From JBFKOL01 sp041628815 (GTDB lineage: Bacteria > Bacteroidota > Bacteroidia > Chitinophagales > Saprospiraceae), in contig JBFKOL010000070.1 of the NCBI GenBank assembly GCA_041628815.1, positions 1 to 15,574 on the forward strand: 15,574 nt of DNA, given 5' to 3'. Shown in pieces: positions 7,900 to 15,154 of this stretch (positions within the stretch are counted from its first letter, which is position 1; each line of letters begins with the position of its first letter). The notes under the pieces were generated by a model. The model saw nothing but the letters and a program-made list of their open reading frames with translations, was not told where the DNA came from and did no database searches. Both the position numbers and the translations under genes were made by a program.

Positions 7900-10800
7900 T
7901 TATTCAAACTTTACGTCAAGGGCCAGTCCCCTTAATTCGTGAATCAATACATTGAACGATTCAGGAATATTGGGTTCAGGCAAATTTTCCCCTTTTACAA
8001 TGGCTTCATAAGCTTTGGCCCTTCCGATGATATCATCTGATTTAATGGTCAACAATTCCCGGAGAATATTGGATGCCCCGAAAGCCTCCAATGCCCACAC
8101 TTCCATTTCACCAAAGCGCTGTCCCCCAAACTGTGCTTTTCCTCCCAGCGGTTGCTGTGTAATAAGCGAGTATGGACCAATGGAGCGAGCGTGCATTTTA
8201 TCGTCGACCATATGGGACAATTTGATCATGTAGATAATGCCCACCGTGGCTTGCTGGTGGAAACGGTCTCCCGTCTCTCCATCGAATAGATAAGTCTGTC
8301 CCAGTTTCGGCAGTTCTGCCTTTTCGATATAATCCTCGATTTCTCCAAGAGTGGCTCCATCAAAAATGGGTGTTGCGAATTTAACGCCTAGCCTCTCGCC
8401 AGACCAACCAAGAACGGTCTCAAAGATCTGGCCGATGTTCATCCTGGATGGCACCCCAAGTGGATTCAGTACGATATCTACGGGTGTGCCGTCTTCCAGG
8501 AAAGGCATATCTTCTTCCCTGACAATCTTGGCTACAATCCCCTTATTTCCATGACGCCCAGCAAGCTTATCTCCTACTTTCAGCTTGCGCTTCTTAGCCA
8601 TATAAACTTTAGCCAGTTTCAATACTCCTGCGGGTAATTCATCACCAATACTGATGTTGAACTTTTCGCGCTTGTACCTGCCCACTTCATTGTTCACCTT
8701 TATGGAATAATTGTGGAGCAAAGTGGCAACGAGTTTATTCACCTTCTCATCTTTGGTCCAATTCGAATAATCGATCTGGGCAAACTCAAGGTCTTTGAAG
8801 ATCTTGTTGGAGAATTTAGTGCCCTGAGGAATAAGGACCTCGTTGTAGATATTTTTAACACCCTGTGAAGTCTTTCCTTTCAACAAAGTCATCAATTTGT
8901 CTATCAGCACTGTTTTTAGCTCATTCAAGGCGACCATATGCCTGTCTTCAAGCTTGGACAACAGCTCTTTTTCCTGCACTTTTTGGTATTTGTCCTTTTT
9001 TGCCCGGGCAAACAGTTGCTTGTCGATGATGATTCCCTTGGTAGAAGGCTTTGCTTTGAGAGATGCATCCTTTACATCCCCTGCCTTGTCACCAAAAATG
9101 GCCCTGAGCAATTTTTCCTCAGGGGTGGGATCAGATTCTCCTTTAGGTGTAATCTTTCCGATCAGTATATCGCCTTCTCGCACCCACGCTCCCGTCCTGA
9201 TGATTCCATTTTCATCAAGATCTTTTGTTCCTTCTTCACTTACATTGGGTATATCATTGGTCAATTCCTCTTCGCCCAATTTGGTGTCCCTTACGTCCAG
9301 CTCAAAACTTTCAATATGGATAGAGGTGAAAACGTCCTCTTTGACAACCCTTTCCGACAGCACAATTGCATCTTCAAAGTTGTATCCCTTCCATGGCATG
9401 AATGCGACGCGCAGGTTCTGTCCAAGGGCCAGTTCTCCTTTTTCGGTGGCATAGCCGTCGCAAAGAAGGCTTCCTTTCTGCACCCTGTCTCCTTTGCTGA
9501 CAATGGGTTTCAGATTGATACAGGTACCCTGATTGGTCCTTCTGAATTTAACGAGATCATACCTGACAGTGCTGTCATCGAATGACACCAGTTCATCCTC
9601 TTCGGTGCGATCGTATTTAATCACAATTTCATTGGCATCTACGTATTCAACGATACCAGCTCCTTCTGCATTGATCAGCATCCTGCTATCCTGGGCCACC
9701 TTGGCTTCTATACCCGTACCGACGATGGGTGCACTGGGCTTTATCAGGGGTACTGCTTGTCGCTGCATGTTGGATCCCATCAATGCTCTGTTGGCATCGT
9801 CATTTTCCAGGAATGGGATCAGACTCGCGGATACACCTACGATCTGATTCGGCGCCACATCCATATATTCCACGTCATCTGGGACAAGTACCGGAAAGTC
9901 ACCGTGTTCCCTGCATTTGACTCTATCGTGGGCAAAGGCACCAGTCTCTTTCAACGGTGCATTGGCCTGGGCAATCTTCTTGAAGTCCTCCCCCTCTGCT
10001 GACAGGTATTTAACTTCACCTTTGATGTCCACTTTACCCTTGTTCACTTTCCTGTATGGTGTTTCCAGGAAACCCATTTTATTCACTTTGGCGTGAACAC
10101 AGAGCGTAGAAATCAAACCGATGTTTGGACCTTCAGGTGTCTCGATGGTACACAGGCGTCCATAGTGTGAATAATGAACATCCCTTACTTCGAACCCTGC
10201 CCTTTCTCTTGAAAGACCTCCTGGGCCGAGTGCTGAAATTCTTCTTTTATGCGTGATTTCAGAAAGCGGGTTGGTCTGGTCGAGAAATTGTGAAAGTTGC
10301 GATGTCCCAAAAAATGAATTGATCACAGAAGAAAGTGTTCTTGCATTGATCAGGTCTATGGGCGTAAAAACTTCATTATCACGAACATTCATCCTTTCAC
10401 GTATGGTACGCGCCATTCTCGCCAAGCCTACTCCAAACTGTGCATACAATTGCTCGCCCACCGTTCTAACTCGCCTGTTGCTGAGGTGATCAATGTCATC
10501 GAGTTCAGCTTTTTGATTCACGAGGAGAACCAGGTATTTCACGATGGCAAGGATGTCGTCCTTTGTCAGGACAAGGATTTCCCTGTCAATTTCAACCTTC
10601 AGCTTCCTGTTGATCTTATATCTGCCAACTTCACCGAGATTGTACCTCTTATCCGAAAAGAACAATTTATCGATGATACCTCTAGCTGTCTCCTCGTCAG
10701 GGGGGTCTGTTCCCCGCAGTTGGCGATAAATGTGCTGTACAGCCTCAATTTCAGAACTTGAAGGATCTTTTTGCAGGGTGTTGTAAATGATCGAGTGATC

Positions 10801-11724
10801 CTCTTCAATATCTTCTTTCTGCAAAATGACCGTATCGACATCCGCTTCTTCAATCAGCTTGATATTTTCTTCGTCGAGTACGACATCCCTTTCCAGGATG
10901 ATTTCATTCCTTTCTATGGTCACAACTTCTCCCGTGTCCTCATCTACAAAGTCTTCTGTCCAACGCTTAAGGACGCGGGCGGCCAGTTTCCGGCCGATTG
11001 ATTTTTTCAGTGTTTTTGAACTGGCTTTGACTTCTTCAGAAAGACCGAAAAGATTAAGTACGTCCTTATCTGAATCGTATCCAATGGCCCTTAACAATGT
11101 AGTGACAGGAAACTTCTTTTTTCTGTCGATGTAGGTGTACATTACATTGTTGATATCCGTAGCAAATTCCATCCAAGCTCCTTTGAAAGGAATGACTCTT
11201 GCGGAATAGATTTTGGTTCCGTTCGGGTGAAAAGTTTGGCTGAAAAAGACTCCTGGAGAACGATGCAGTTGTGATACGATGACTCTTTCTGCACCATTCA
11301 CTACGAAAGTCCCTTTCGGTGTCATATAGGGAATATTCCCAAGGAAAACATCCTGTACAATGGTCTGAAAATCGACATGTTCTTCATCGTTACAGGATAG
11401 CCGCAATTTAGCTTTGAGTGGCACGCTGTACGTCAATCCACGCTGCATACATTCTTCGATGCTGTAGCGCGGAGGGTCGATGAAATAGTCGAGGAATTCC
11501 AGGACGAAAATGTTTCGTGCATCGGTAATGGGAAAGTTTTCCTGAAATACCCTGTAAAGGCCTTCATACATCCTGTTCTCGGGTGTGGTCTCCAGCTGAA
11601 AAAATTCCTGGAAGCCTTTAAGTTGGATTTCCAGTAAATCGGGATAACTTGCCGGAAGATTTATTTTGCTGAAATTCACCCTTTCCGGGGTGAGATTATT
11701 AATCATGGTACCATTGGTTGCCAT
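7900..11724 (-). CDS. rpoB: DNA-directed RNA polymerase, beta subunit
   Basis: This 1274-residue subunit forms the other half of the polymerase cleft and binds rifampicin. The lobe and protrusion regions are in the first 460 residues. The rifampicin region G-T-S-Q-L-S-Q-F-L-D-Q at 473-483 continues through the helix containing H492 and R-R-I-S-A-L-G at 494-500. The positions equivalent to E. coli D516, H526 and S531 are D482, H492 and S497, all of the sensitive type. T474, L481 and T484 replace E. coli S508, M515 and N518. Downstream are G-R-L-C-T-I-E-T-P-E-G-P-N, the catalytic-centre lysine region ending in A-G-R-H-G-N-K-G, and the C-terminal anchor Q-P-L-G-G-K-A-Q-F-G-G-Q-R-F-G-E-M-E-V-W. 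A second in-frame ATG at codon 7 is possible; the first is used here. The gene lies 137 bases after rplL, with two hairpins in that leader, and 29 bases before rpoC. Confidence 0.99.
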   Translation of the reverse strand: MATNGTMINNLTPERVNFSKINLPASYPDLLEIQLKGFQEFFQLETTPENRMYEGLYRVFQENFPITDARNIFVLEFLDYFIDPPRYSIEECMQRGLTYSVPLKAKLRLSCNDEEHVDFQTIVQDVFLGNIPYMTPKGTFVVNGAERVIVSQLHRSPGVFFSQTFHPNGTKIYSARVIPFKGAWMEFATDINNVMYTYIDRKKKFPVTTLLRAIGYDSDKDVLNLFGLSEEVKASSKTLKKSIGRKLAARVLKRWTEDFVDEDTGEVVTIERNEIILERDVVLDEENIKLIEEADVDTVILQKEDIEEDHSIIYNTLQKDPSSSEIEAVQHIYRQLRGTDPPDEETARGIIDKLFFSDKRYNLGEVGRYKINRKLKVEIDREILVLTKDDILAIVKYLVLLVNQKAELDDIDHLSNRRVRTVGEQLYAQFGVGLARMARTIRERMNVRDNEVFTPIDLINARTLSSVINSFFGTSQLSQFLDQTNPLSEITHKRRISALGPGGLSRERAGFEVRDVHYSHYGRLCTIETPEGPNIGLISTLCVHAKVNKMGFLETPYRKVNKGKVDIKGEVKYLSAEGEDFKKIAQANAPLKETGAFAHDRVKCREHGDFPVLVPDDVEYMDVAPNQIVGVSASLIPFLENDDANRALMGSNMQRQAVPLIKPSAPIVGTGIEAKVAQDSRMLINAEGAGIVEYVDANEIVIKYDRTEEDELVSFDDSTVRYDLVKFRRTNQGTCINLKPIVSKGDRVQKGSLLCDGYATEKGELALGQNLRVAFMPWKGYNFEDAIVLSERVVKEDVFTSIHIESFELDVRDTKLGEEELTNDIPNVSEEGTKDLDENGIIRTGAWVREGDILIGKITPKGESDPTPEEKLLRAIFGDKAGDVKDASLKAKPSTKGIIIDKQLFARAKKDKYQKVQEKELLSKLEDRHMVALNELKTVLIDKLMTLLKGKTSQGVKNIYNEVLIPQGTKFSNKIFKDLEFAQIDYSNWTKDEKVNKLVATLLHNYSIKVNNEVGRYKREKFNISIGDELPAGVLKLAKVYMAKKRKLKVGDKLAGRHGNKGIVAKIVREEDMPFLEDGTPVDIVLNPLGVPSRMNIGQIFETVLGWSGERLGVKFATPIFDGATLGEIEDYIEKAELPKLGQTYLFDGETGDRFHQQATVGIIYMIKLSHMVDDKMHARSIGPYSLITQQPLGGKAQFGGQRFGEMEVWALEAFGASNILRELLTIKSDDIIGRAKAYEAIVKGENLPEPNIPESFNVLIHELRGLALDVKFE

Positions 11725-11752
11725 TCAACTTATGTTTTAATCCTGAAATAGA

Positions 11753-11772
11753 GTTTGTGTTTCGACACAAAC
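11753..11772 (-). promoter_or_regulatory. Perfect 8-bp hairpin in the rpoB leader
   Basis: GTTTGTGT (11753-11760) and ACACAAAC (11765-11772) are exact reverse complements around a four-base loop, which reads CGAA in the transcribed strand. It lies 28 bases before the rpoB ATG and has no U-tract, so it is not a classic terminator. An RNA processing site, a stabilising stem or a protein target are possible. It is the second of two hairpins in this gap. Confidence 0.6.
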
Positions 11773-11779
11773 GACGAAA

Positions 11780-11810
11780 GGCTTAGCCAAAAACACGTTT
11801 TGACTAAGCC
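11780..11810 (-). promoter_or_regulatory. Hairpin between rplL and rpoB, possible attenuator
   Basis: GGCTTAG (11780-11786) pairs with CTAAGCC (11804-11810). After a C-A mismatch, CAAAA (11788-11792) pairs with TTTTG (11798-11802), leaving a five-base loop. In the transcribed direction the stem is followed by CTTTCGTCGTTTG, which is only partly T-rich, so any termination would be incomplete. It lies about 50 bases after the rplL stop. A leaky attenuator between rplL and rpoB is known in E. coli, so a similar role is plausible, but the sequence alone cannot prove it. Confidence 0.6.
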
Positions 11811-11861
11811 ATAATTCTTTATGTAGACGTGAATCTTGAGTCATAGATGCACCCGTAGAAT

Positions 11862-12248
11862 TTATTTCAATTCTACTTCGGCACCTACAGCCTCTAAAGC
11901 TGCCTTTAGAGATTCGGCTTCTTCCTTGGCCACACCTTCTTTAATTGTGCCCGGAGCGTTGTCAACCAAATCTTTGGCGTCTTTGAGACCGATACCCAAA
12001 AGAGTTTTCACTTCTTTTACGACTTTGAGCTTTGCTGCACCGGCAGAGTTCAACACGACGTCGAACTCGGTCTGCTCAGCTGCTCCACCACCTTCAGCAC
12101 CTCCTGCAGCGGCTGGACCGGCTGCGACGGCGACTGCGGCGGCGGCTGGTTCAATGCCGTAGTCTTCTTTTAAGATGTCCGCCAGTTCGCTAACCTCTTT
12201 AACGGTGAGGTTGACCAACTGATCTGCAATTGCTTTTAAATCTGCCAT
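11862..12248 (-). CDS. rplL: 50S ribosomal protein L7/L12
   Basis: This 128-residue stalk protein recruits translation factors such as EF-Tu and EF-G to the ribosome and stimulates their GTP hydrolysis. The N-terminal dimerisation helices span about 1-32. A flexible Ala/Gly-rich hinge follows (about 34-58), and then the globular C-terminal domain (about 60-128). That domain contains K-V-V-K-E-V-K-T-L-L-G-I-G-L-K-D-A-K-D-L, the factor-binding helix region. Length and order are typical. The gene is 68 bases downstream of rplJ, the gene for its ribosomal anchor L10. The A/T-rich sequence just before the ATG has no Shine-Dalgarno match. High expression relative to its neighbours is expected because several copies are needed per ribosome. 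Confidence 0.98.
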   Translation of the reverse strand: MADLKAIADQLVNLTVKEVSELADILKEDYGIEPAAAAVAVAAGPAAAGGAEGGGAAEQTEFDVVLNSAGAAKLKVVKEVKTLLGIGLKDAKDLVDNAPGTIKEGVAKEEAESLKAALEAVGAEVELK

Positions 12249-12316
12249 TTGTTTGTTAATTTTTTTTATGATTTAATAATGGCGCGTAATGATATAATAT
12301 AGTTGTCTTGGAAGCC

Positions 12317-12847
12317 TTAATTTGAAGCCCGCTCTTCCAGGGCCTTTAACAATCCACTAATGGTCTGTGCACCAGAGTTCAATGAACCCAGGACGTTCTT
12401 AATCGGTGATTGCAGAAGTATGAGCACATCACCGATAAGATCTTCTTTTGACTTAAGTGCTTTCAGTACATCGAGCTGATCATCTCCTTTAAAGATGTCC
12501 TTATCGATGTATGCAGCTTTTAAATATGGTTTTTCACCGTCTTTCCTGAATTCTTTGATCACCTTGGCCGGTAGACTCGCATTCTCTGAGAACATCACGG
12601 TGGTCGGACCTTTTAACGCTTCATACAAACCCGAATAATTATAAGCTTCGTCAAATTGTTCGAGTGCTTTTATGGCCAACGTATTTTTGACCACCTTCAT
12701 CGTTACACCTTTCTCAAAACACAGTCTCCTGAGTTCATTGACCTGTGCAACTGACAAAGCTGAAGAATCCGTGATGTAGAAAAACTGGTGTTTTTCAAAT
12801 ACATCCTTCAATTGATCTATGGCGGTCGTTTTTTCTGTTCTCGTCAT
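12317..12847 (-). CDS. rplJ: 50S ribosomal protein L10
   Basis: This 176-residue protein binds 23S rRNA and anchors the L7/L12 dimers to form the stalk. The N-terminal domain shows the usual L10 pattern, a helix starting T-E-K-T-T-A-I and then F-Y-I-T-D-S-S-A-L-S-V-A-Q-V-N-E-L-R-R, followed by M-K-V-V-K-N-T-L-A near residues 50-58. The C-terminal helix, ending L-L-K-A-L-E-E-R-A, is the L7/L12 docking element. It starts four bases after the rplA stop. In E. coli, L10 represses its own mRNA through a long leader after rplA; here there is no room for such a leader outside the rplA coding region. Confidence 0.98.
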   Translation of the reverse strand: MTRTEKTTAIDQLKDVFEKHQFFYITDSSALSVAQVNELRRLCFEKGVTMKVVKNTLAIKALEQFDEAYNYSGLYEALKGPTTVMFSENASLPAKVIKEFRKDGEKPYLKAAYIDKDIFKGDDQLDVLKALKSKEDLIGDVLILLQSPIKNVLGSLNSGAQTISGLLKALEERASN

Positions 12848-12851
12848 CGGA

Positions 12852-13547
12852 TTAAGATTTAAAGGATTTGGGATCTATTGAAATTCCTGGGCTCATAGTG
12901 CTCGCTACACTTACCGAGCGCATGTAAGTCCCTTTAGCCGAAGAAGGTTTCATCTTATTCAATGTGGTCACCAACTCTTCGGCGTTCTCGGCCAGTTTCT
13001 CGGGTGTAAAGCTTACTCTACCGATCGAACTGTGTACGATACCATATTTGTCGACACGGAAGGCGATTTTACCACTTTTTACTTCACGCACGGCATCACC
13101 TACGTTGGGGGTCACCGTTCCGGATTTGGGATTGGGCATCAATCCTCTCGGACCCAGTATTCGACCAAGTCTTCCTAATTGCGCCATTACATTAGGTGCT
13201 GCAATAACCACATCAATGTCGGTCCATCCCTGCTGTATTTTTTGTACATATTCGTCCAGGCCCACATGATCAGCACCCGCTTCTTTGGCTTCCTCTTCCT
13301 TATCGGGGGTGCACAGCACAAGAACGCGCTTGTCTTTGCCGGTACCATTGGGCAGAGAGACCGTCCCACGAATGGCTTGATCAGCTTTTTTGGGATCTAC
13401 ACCCAGTCGAATATGCAAATCGACCGATGCATTGAATTTGGCTGTGTTGACCTCTTTTACGAGGGTCATAGCCTCTTCTACCGTATACAGCTTGTCGCTA
13501 TCGATTTTGCTGAGGACGGCTTTTCTTTTTTTGGAAATCTTTGGCAT
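12852..13547 (-). CDS. rplA: 50S ribosomal protein L1
   Basis: This 231-residue protein forms the mobile L1 arm near the E site of the ribosome and helps release deacylated tRNA; in several bacteria it also represses its own operon by binding the mRNA. The family signature L-G-P-R-G-L-M-P-N-P-K-S-G-T-V-T is at 131-146. The N-terminal K-R-K-A-V-L-S-K-I-D and Y-T-V-E-E-A-M are typical, and the length matches the usual 225-235. The ATG is preceded by an 8-base tandem repeat (TTTAAACA twice) and no Shine-Dalgarno sequence. The gap to rplK is 60 bases and the gap to rplJ is 4. Confidence 0.98.
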   Translation of the reverse strand: MPKISKKRKAVLSKIDSDKLYTVEEAMTLVKEVNTAKFNASVDLHIRLGVDPKKADQAIRGTVSLPNGTGKDKRVLVLCTPDKEEEAKEAGADHVGLDEYVQKIQQGWTDIDVVIAAPNVMAQLGRLGRILGPRGLMPNPKSGTVTPNVGDAVREVKSGKIAFRVDKYGIVHSSIGRVSFTPEKLAENAEELVTTLNKMKPSSAKGTYMRSVSVASTMSPGISIDPKSFKS

Positions 13548-13607
13548 GTTTAAATGTTTAAAGGTTCAAACGCTTTATTCAAGCTCCCTTTATGACTGAA
13601 ATAATTC

Positions 13608-14069
13608 TTATTCGGCCGCTGCAGGGGCACCTTCCCACGGTGCTTTTCCCTTGACCGTAATACCCATGCTACGTGCAGTACCAGCCACCATCTTCATGGC
13701 AGATTCAATGGTGAATGCATTGAGATCAGGCATTTTATTCTCGGCAATGGCTTTTACCTGGTCCCATGTTACCGAGCCCACCTTGTTTCTATTGGACTCT
13801 GGCGAACCACTTTTTAGTTTGGCCGCCTCGAGTAGCTGCACTGCCGCTGGAGGAGTCTTGATGATAAAATCAAAAGACTTATCCTTGTATACGGTGATTA
13901 CAACTGGCAACAACTTACCAGGACTATCCTGGGTGCGCGCATTGAAGCGCTTGCAAAACTCCATAATATTCACCCCTTTGGCACCAAGTGCTGGCCCCAC
14001 GGGTGGTGCCGGGTTGGCCTGACCACCCCGTACCTGAAGTTTTACAAAGGTTTCTACGACTTTAGCCAT
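13608..14069 (-). CDS. rplK: 50S ribosomal protein L11
   Basis: This 153-residue protein binds the GTPase-associated region of 23S rRNA at the stalk base. It is the site of thiopeptide action and is needed for RelA activation in species that have RelA. The N-terminal domain contains P-A-P-P-V-G-P-A-L-G at 20-29. The rRNA-binding C-terminal domain carries the signature M-V-A-G-T-A-R-S-M-G-I-T-V at 127-139. The protein runs about ten residues past the usual 141-147, with a tail W-E-G-A-P-A-A-A-E that is Ala-rich. The start lies two bases after the nusG stop, so translation is probably coupled. Confidence 0.98.
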   Translation of the reverse strand: MAKVVETFVKLQVRGGQANPAPPVGPALGAKGVNIMEFCKRFNARTQDSPGKLLPVVITVYKDKSFDFIIKTPPAAVQLLEAAKLKSGSPESNRNKVGSVTWDQVKAIAENKMPDLNAFTIESAMKMVAGTARSMGITVKGKAPWEGAPAAAE

Positions 14070-14071
14070 GA

Positions 14072-14620
14072 TTATGATTGTTTTTCCACCTGCATGAAAT
14101 TCAATTCCACTTCGGTGCCTCTTCCAAATATTTTTACAATGACTTTCAGCTTCTTCTTTTCTTCATTTACTTCCTTGATATCACCCACAAATTCGTTGAA
14201 TGGACCGTCGATAATTTTTATCGATTCTCCTACAAGGAACGGCTCTATCATGGATTCACCTACTTCCTGCGACTCATCAACCTTTCCAAGCATCCTGTTT
14301 GCCTCTGATTCCTGCATGGGAATCGGATTGTTCTTGCCGAGGAAATGAATAACGTTCGGTATGTTGGACAATCCTTGAATGATTTCCGCGCTGAAAAGTT
14401 CAGGATCTGCCTCAATTAGAATATATCCGGGTAAGATATTGCGCTCCAAAATGACTTTTTTCCCGTTTCTAATCTTATACACTTTTTCTGAAGGCACCAA
14501 AACCTGTGTTACTACATCTGACCAACCGGAGCGCTCTACTTCCATTTCGATTCGCTCCTTGATCTTGCGTTCTTTGCCACTGATGACCCTTAGGGAATAC
14601 CACTTCTTGTTCTCAGACAT
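14072..14620 (-). CDS. nusG: Transcription elongation and antitermination factor NusG
   Basis: This 182-residue protein binds the RNA polymerase clamp and couples transcription to translation and Rho. The NGN domain (about 4-115) begins K-W-Y-S-L-R-V-I-S-G-K-E and has the typical L-P-G-Y-I-L-I near 63-69. The C-terminal KOW domain (about 128-180) reads V-G-E-S-I-K-I-I-D-G-P-F, then G-D-I-K-E-V, and ends with F-G-R-G-T-E-V-E-L. Both domains are complete and the length is normal. The ATG has a good ribosome binding site overlapping the secE stop codon, and the gene ends two bases before rplK. Confidence 0.98.
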   Translation of the reverse strand: MSENKKWYSLRVISGKERKIKERIEMEVERSGWSDVVTQVLVPSEKVYKIRNGKKVILERNILPGYILIEADPELFSAEIIQGLSNIPNVIHFLGKNNPIPMQESEANRMLGKVDESQEVGESMIEPFLVGESIKIIDGPFNEFVGDIKEVNEEKKKLKVIVKIFGRGTEVELNFMQVEKQS

Positions 14621-14625
14621 CTGCT

Positions 14626-14631
14626 CTCCTT
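14626..14631 (-). promoter_or_regulatory. Shine-Dalgarno site for nusG
   Basis: AAGGAG in the transcribed strand overlaps the secE TAA stop (14630-14632) and lies five bases before the nusG ATG (14618-14620). A clear Shine-Dalgarno sequence is uncommon in this window, so it suggests efficient re-initiation by ribosomes finishing secE. Confidence 0.7.
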
Positions 14632-14824
14632 ATATGCCAATATTGTAAATCGGGTCAAGCACCCCTCTGGAAATAATATCCATTACGAGGATAATGAGTG
14701 CAATGATGGCAGAGGCTATCAGCACTACAGTCGTACTACTCAATAGATCCTGAAAAGACGGCCATGTCACCTTGTGCAAAAGCTCATTGTAGCTTTCTTT
14801 CACATACAGTATGATACCTTCCAT
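14630..14824 (-). CDS. secE: Preprotein translocase subunit SecE
   Basis: This small single-span inner-membrane protein clamps SecY in the SecYEG channel. From the ATG at 14822-14824 it has 64 residues: an amphipathic N-terminal helix with Y-V-K-E-S-Y-N-E-L, the conserved K-V-T-W-P-S near 18-23, and one membrane segment at about 31-52. K-V-T-W-P is the family hallmark. An in-frame GTG at 14867-14869 would extend it to 79 residues. I prefer the ATG because SecE proteins of this phylum are usually about 60-65 residues, and a purine-rich GAAGAAAGAA precedes it. The gene lies between tRNA-Trp and nusG, the usual place. Confidence 0.93.
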   Translation of the reverse strand: MEGIILYVKESYNELLHKVTWPSFQDLLSSTTVVLIASAIIALIILVMDIISRGVLDPIYNIGI

Positions 14825-14872
14825 TGTTCTTTCTTCAATTAATGAGATTGATTCTTTTCTCTTTGCCACCCT

Positions 14873-14904
14873 AGAGTGCCAACCATTGTCCTTTTCGGCA
14901 CCCT
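14873..14904 (-). other. Hairpin in the tRNA-Trp to secE leader
   Basis: In the transcribed strand AGGGTGCC (14904-14897) pairs with GGCACTCT (14880-14873) over eight positions with one G-U pair, around a 16-base loop. No T-rich run follows, so it is not an intrinsic terminator. It ends four bases before the alternative GTG start of secE. A processing or stability stem between the tRNA 3' end and the mRNA is possible. Functional evidence is lacking. Confidence 0.4.
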
Positions 14905-14931
14905 GTCTCTTACAAGCTCTGGATACATCTG

Positions 14932-15004
14932 CACGGGCAGGAGGACTTGAACCCCCAACCTACGGTTTTGGAGACCGTCGCTCTACCAGTTGAGCTATGC
15001 CCGT
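14932..15004 (-). tRNA. trnW: tRNA-Trp (anticodon CCA)
   Basis: The 73-base cloverleaf is complete. The acceptor stem ACGGGCA pairs with TGCCCGT, followed by discriminator G, as expected for tRNA-Trp. The D arm is GCTC...GAGC. The anticodon stem ACGGT/ACCGT encloses the seven-base loop CTCCAAA with anticodon CCA (complement of 14969-14971). The T arm is GGGGG-TTCAAGT-CCTCC with one G-U pair. The 3' CCA is not encoded, since CAG follows the discriminator. A tRNA-Trp between tuf and secE is the usual arrangement in Bacteroidota. Confidence 0.97.
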
Positions 15005-15094
15005 GTGTTGTCTTTACGGGTCAGCGCCCTGCAAGCGAGCAAAGCCCGTCGTCGTGCTTCCCCACTGACTTCTCAGTGCGGTGTGTATTAAACG
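15005..15094 (-). other. GC-rich spacer upstream of tRNA-Trp with a small hairpin
   Basis: These 90 bases between the tuf terminator and the tRNA contain no reading frame of note. CACTGA (15063-15068) and TCAGTG (15073-15078) form a perfect six-pair stem with a four-base loop, and ACGGG (15016-15020) can pair with CCCGT (15045-15049). I see no convincing phylum-type promoter (TTTG with a distal TAnnTTTG), although the tRNA-secE-rpo unit would be expected to need one here. Either the promoter is degenerate or transcription reads through from tuf. Confidence 0.4.
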
Positions 15095-15133
15095 CATGAA
15101 AACCAAGCCGGAAATTCCGGCTTGATTTTCATG
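15095..15133 (-). terminator. Hairpin terminator after tuf
   Basis: AAGCCGG (15105-15111) pairs exactly with CCGGCTT (15117-15123) around AAATT, and the A-T pairs next to the loop can extend the stem further. The flanks CATGAAAA (15095-15102) and TTTTCATG (15126-15133) are also exact reverse complements, separated from the core by a two-by-two mismatch. In the tuf direction the core stem is followed by GGTTTTCATG, a short U-run 21 bases past the stop. The tail is short, so partial readthrough into tRNA-Trp is plausible. Confidence 0.75.
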
Positions 15134-15154
15134 TCAGAATGCTCTGATTATCTG

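Noticed and set aside
8897..9585. Two long + strand reading frames (185 and 215 codons) opposite rpoB
   Set aside because: They lie wholly antisense to strongly conserved rpoB coding sequence, overlap each other in different frames, and show no recognisable family; they are frame shadows.
9820..10330. Natural substitutions in the rifampicin-binding region as possible resistance
   Set aside because: The positions equivalent to E. coli D516, H526 and S531 keep the sensitive residues; the three differences seen (T474, L481, T484) are probably lineage variation.
11653..11700. Later start for rpoB beyond the second ATG
   Set aside because: Residues from N-L-T-P-E-R onward match the conserved start of the beta subunit, so trimming further would remove conserved sequence; only the first seven codons are uncertain.
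14825..14869. GTG-initiated 15-residue extension of SecE
   Set aside because: The extension precedes the usual start of the family, follows a hairpin directly and has no good ribosome binding site; kept only as an alternative.
15016..15049. A tRNA-like fragment (ACGGG to CCCGT) upstream of tRNA-Trp
   Set aside because: It resembles an acceptor stem with short inner pairings, but at about 34 bases with no anticodon or T arm it cannot be a tRNA, and a decayed copy cannot be shown.
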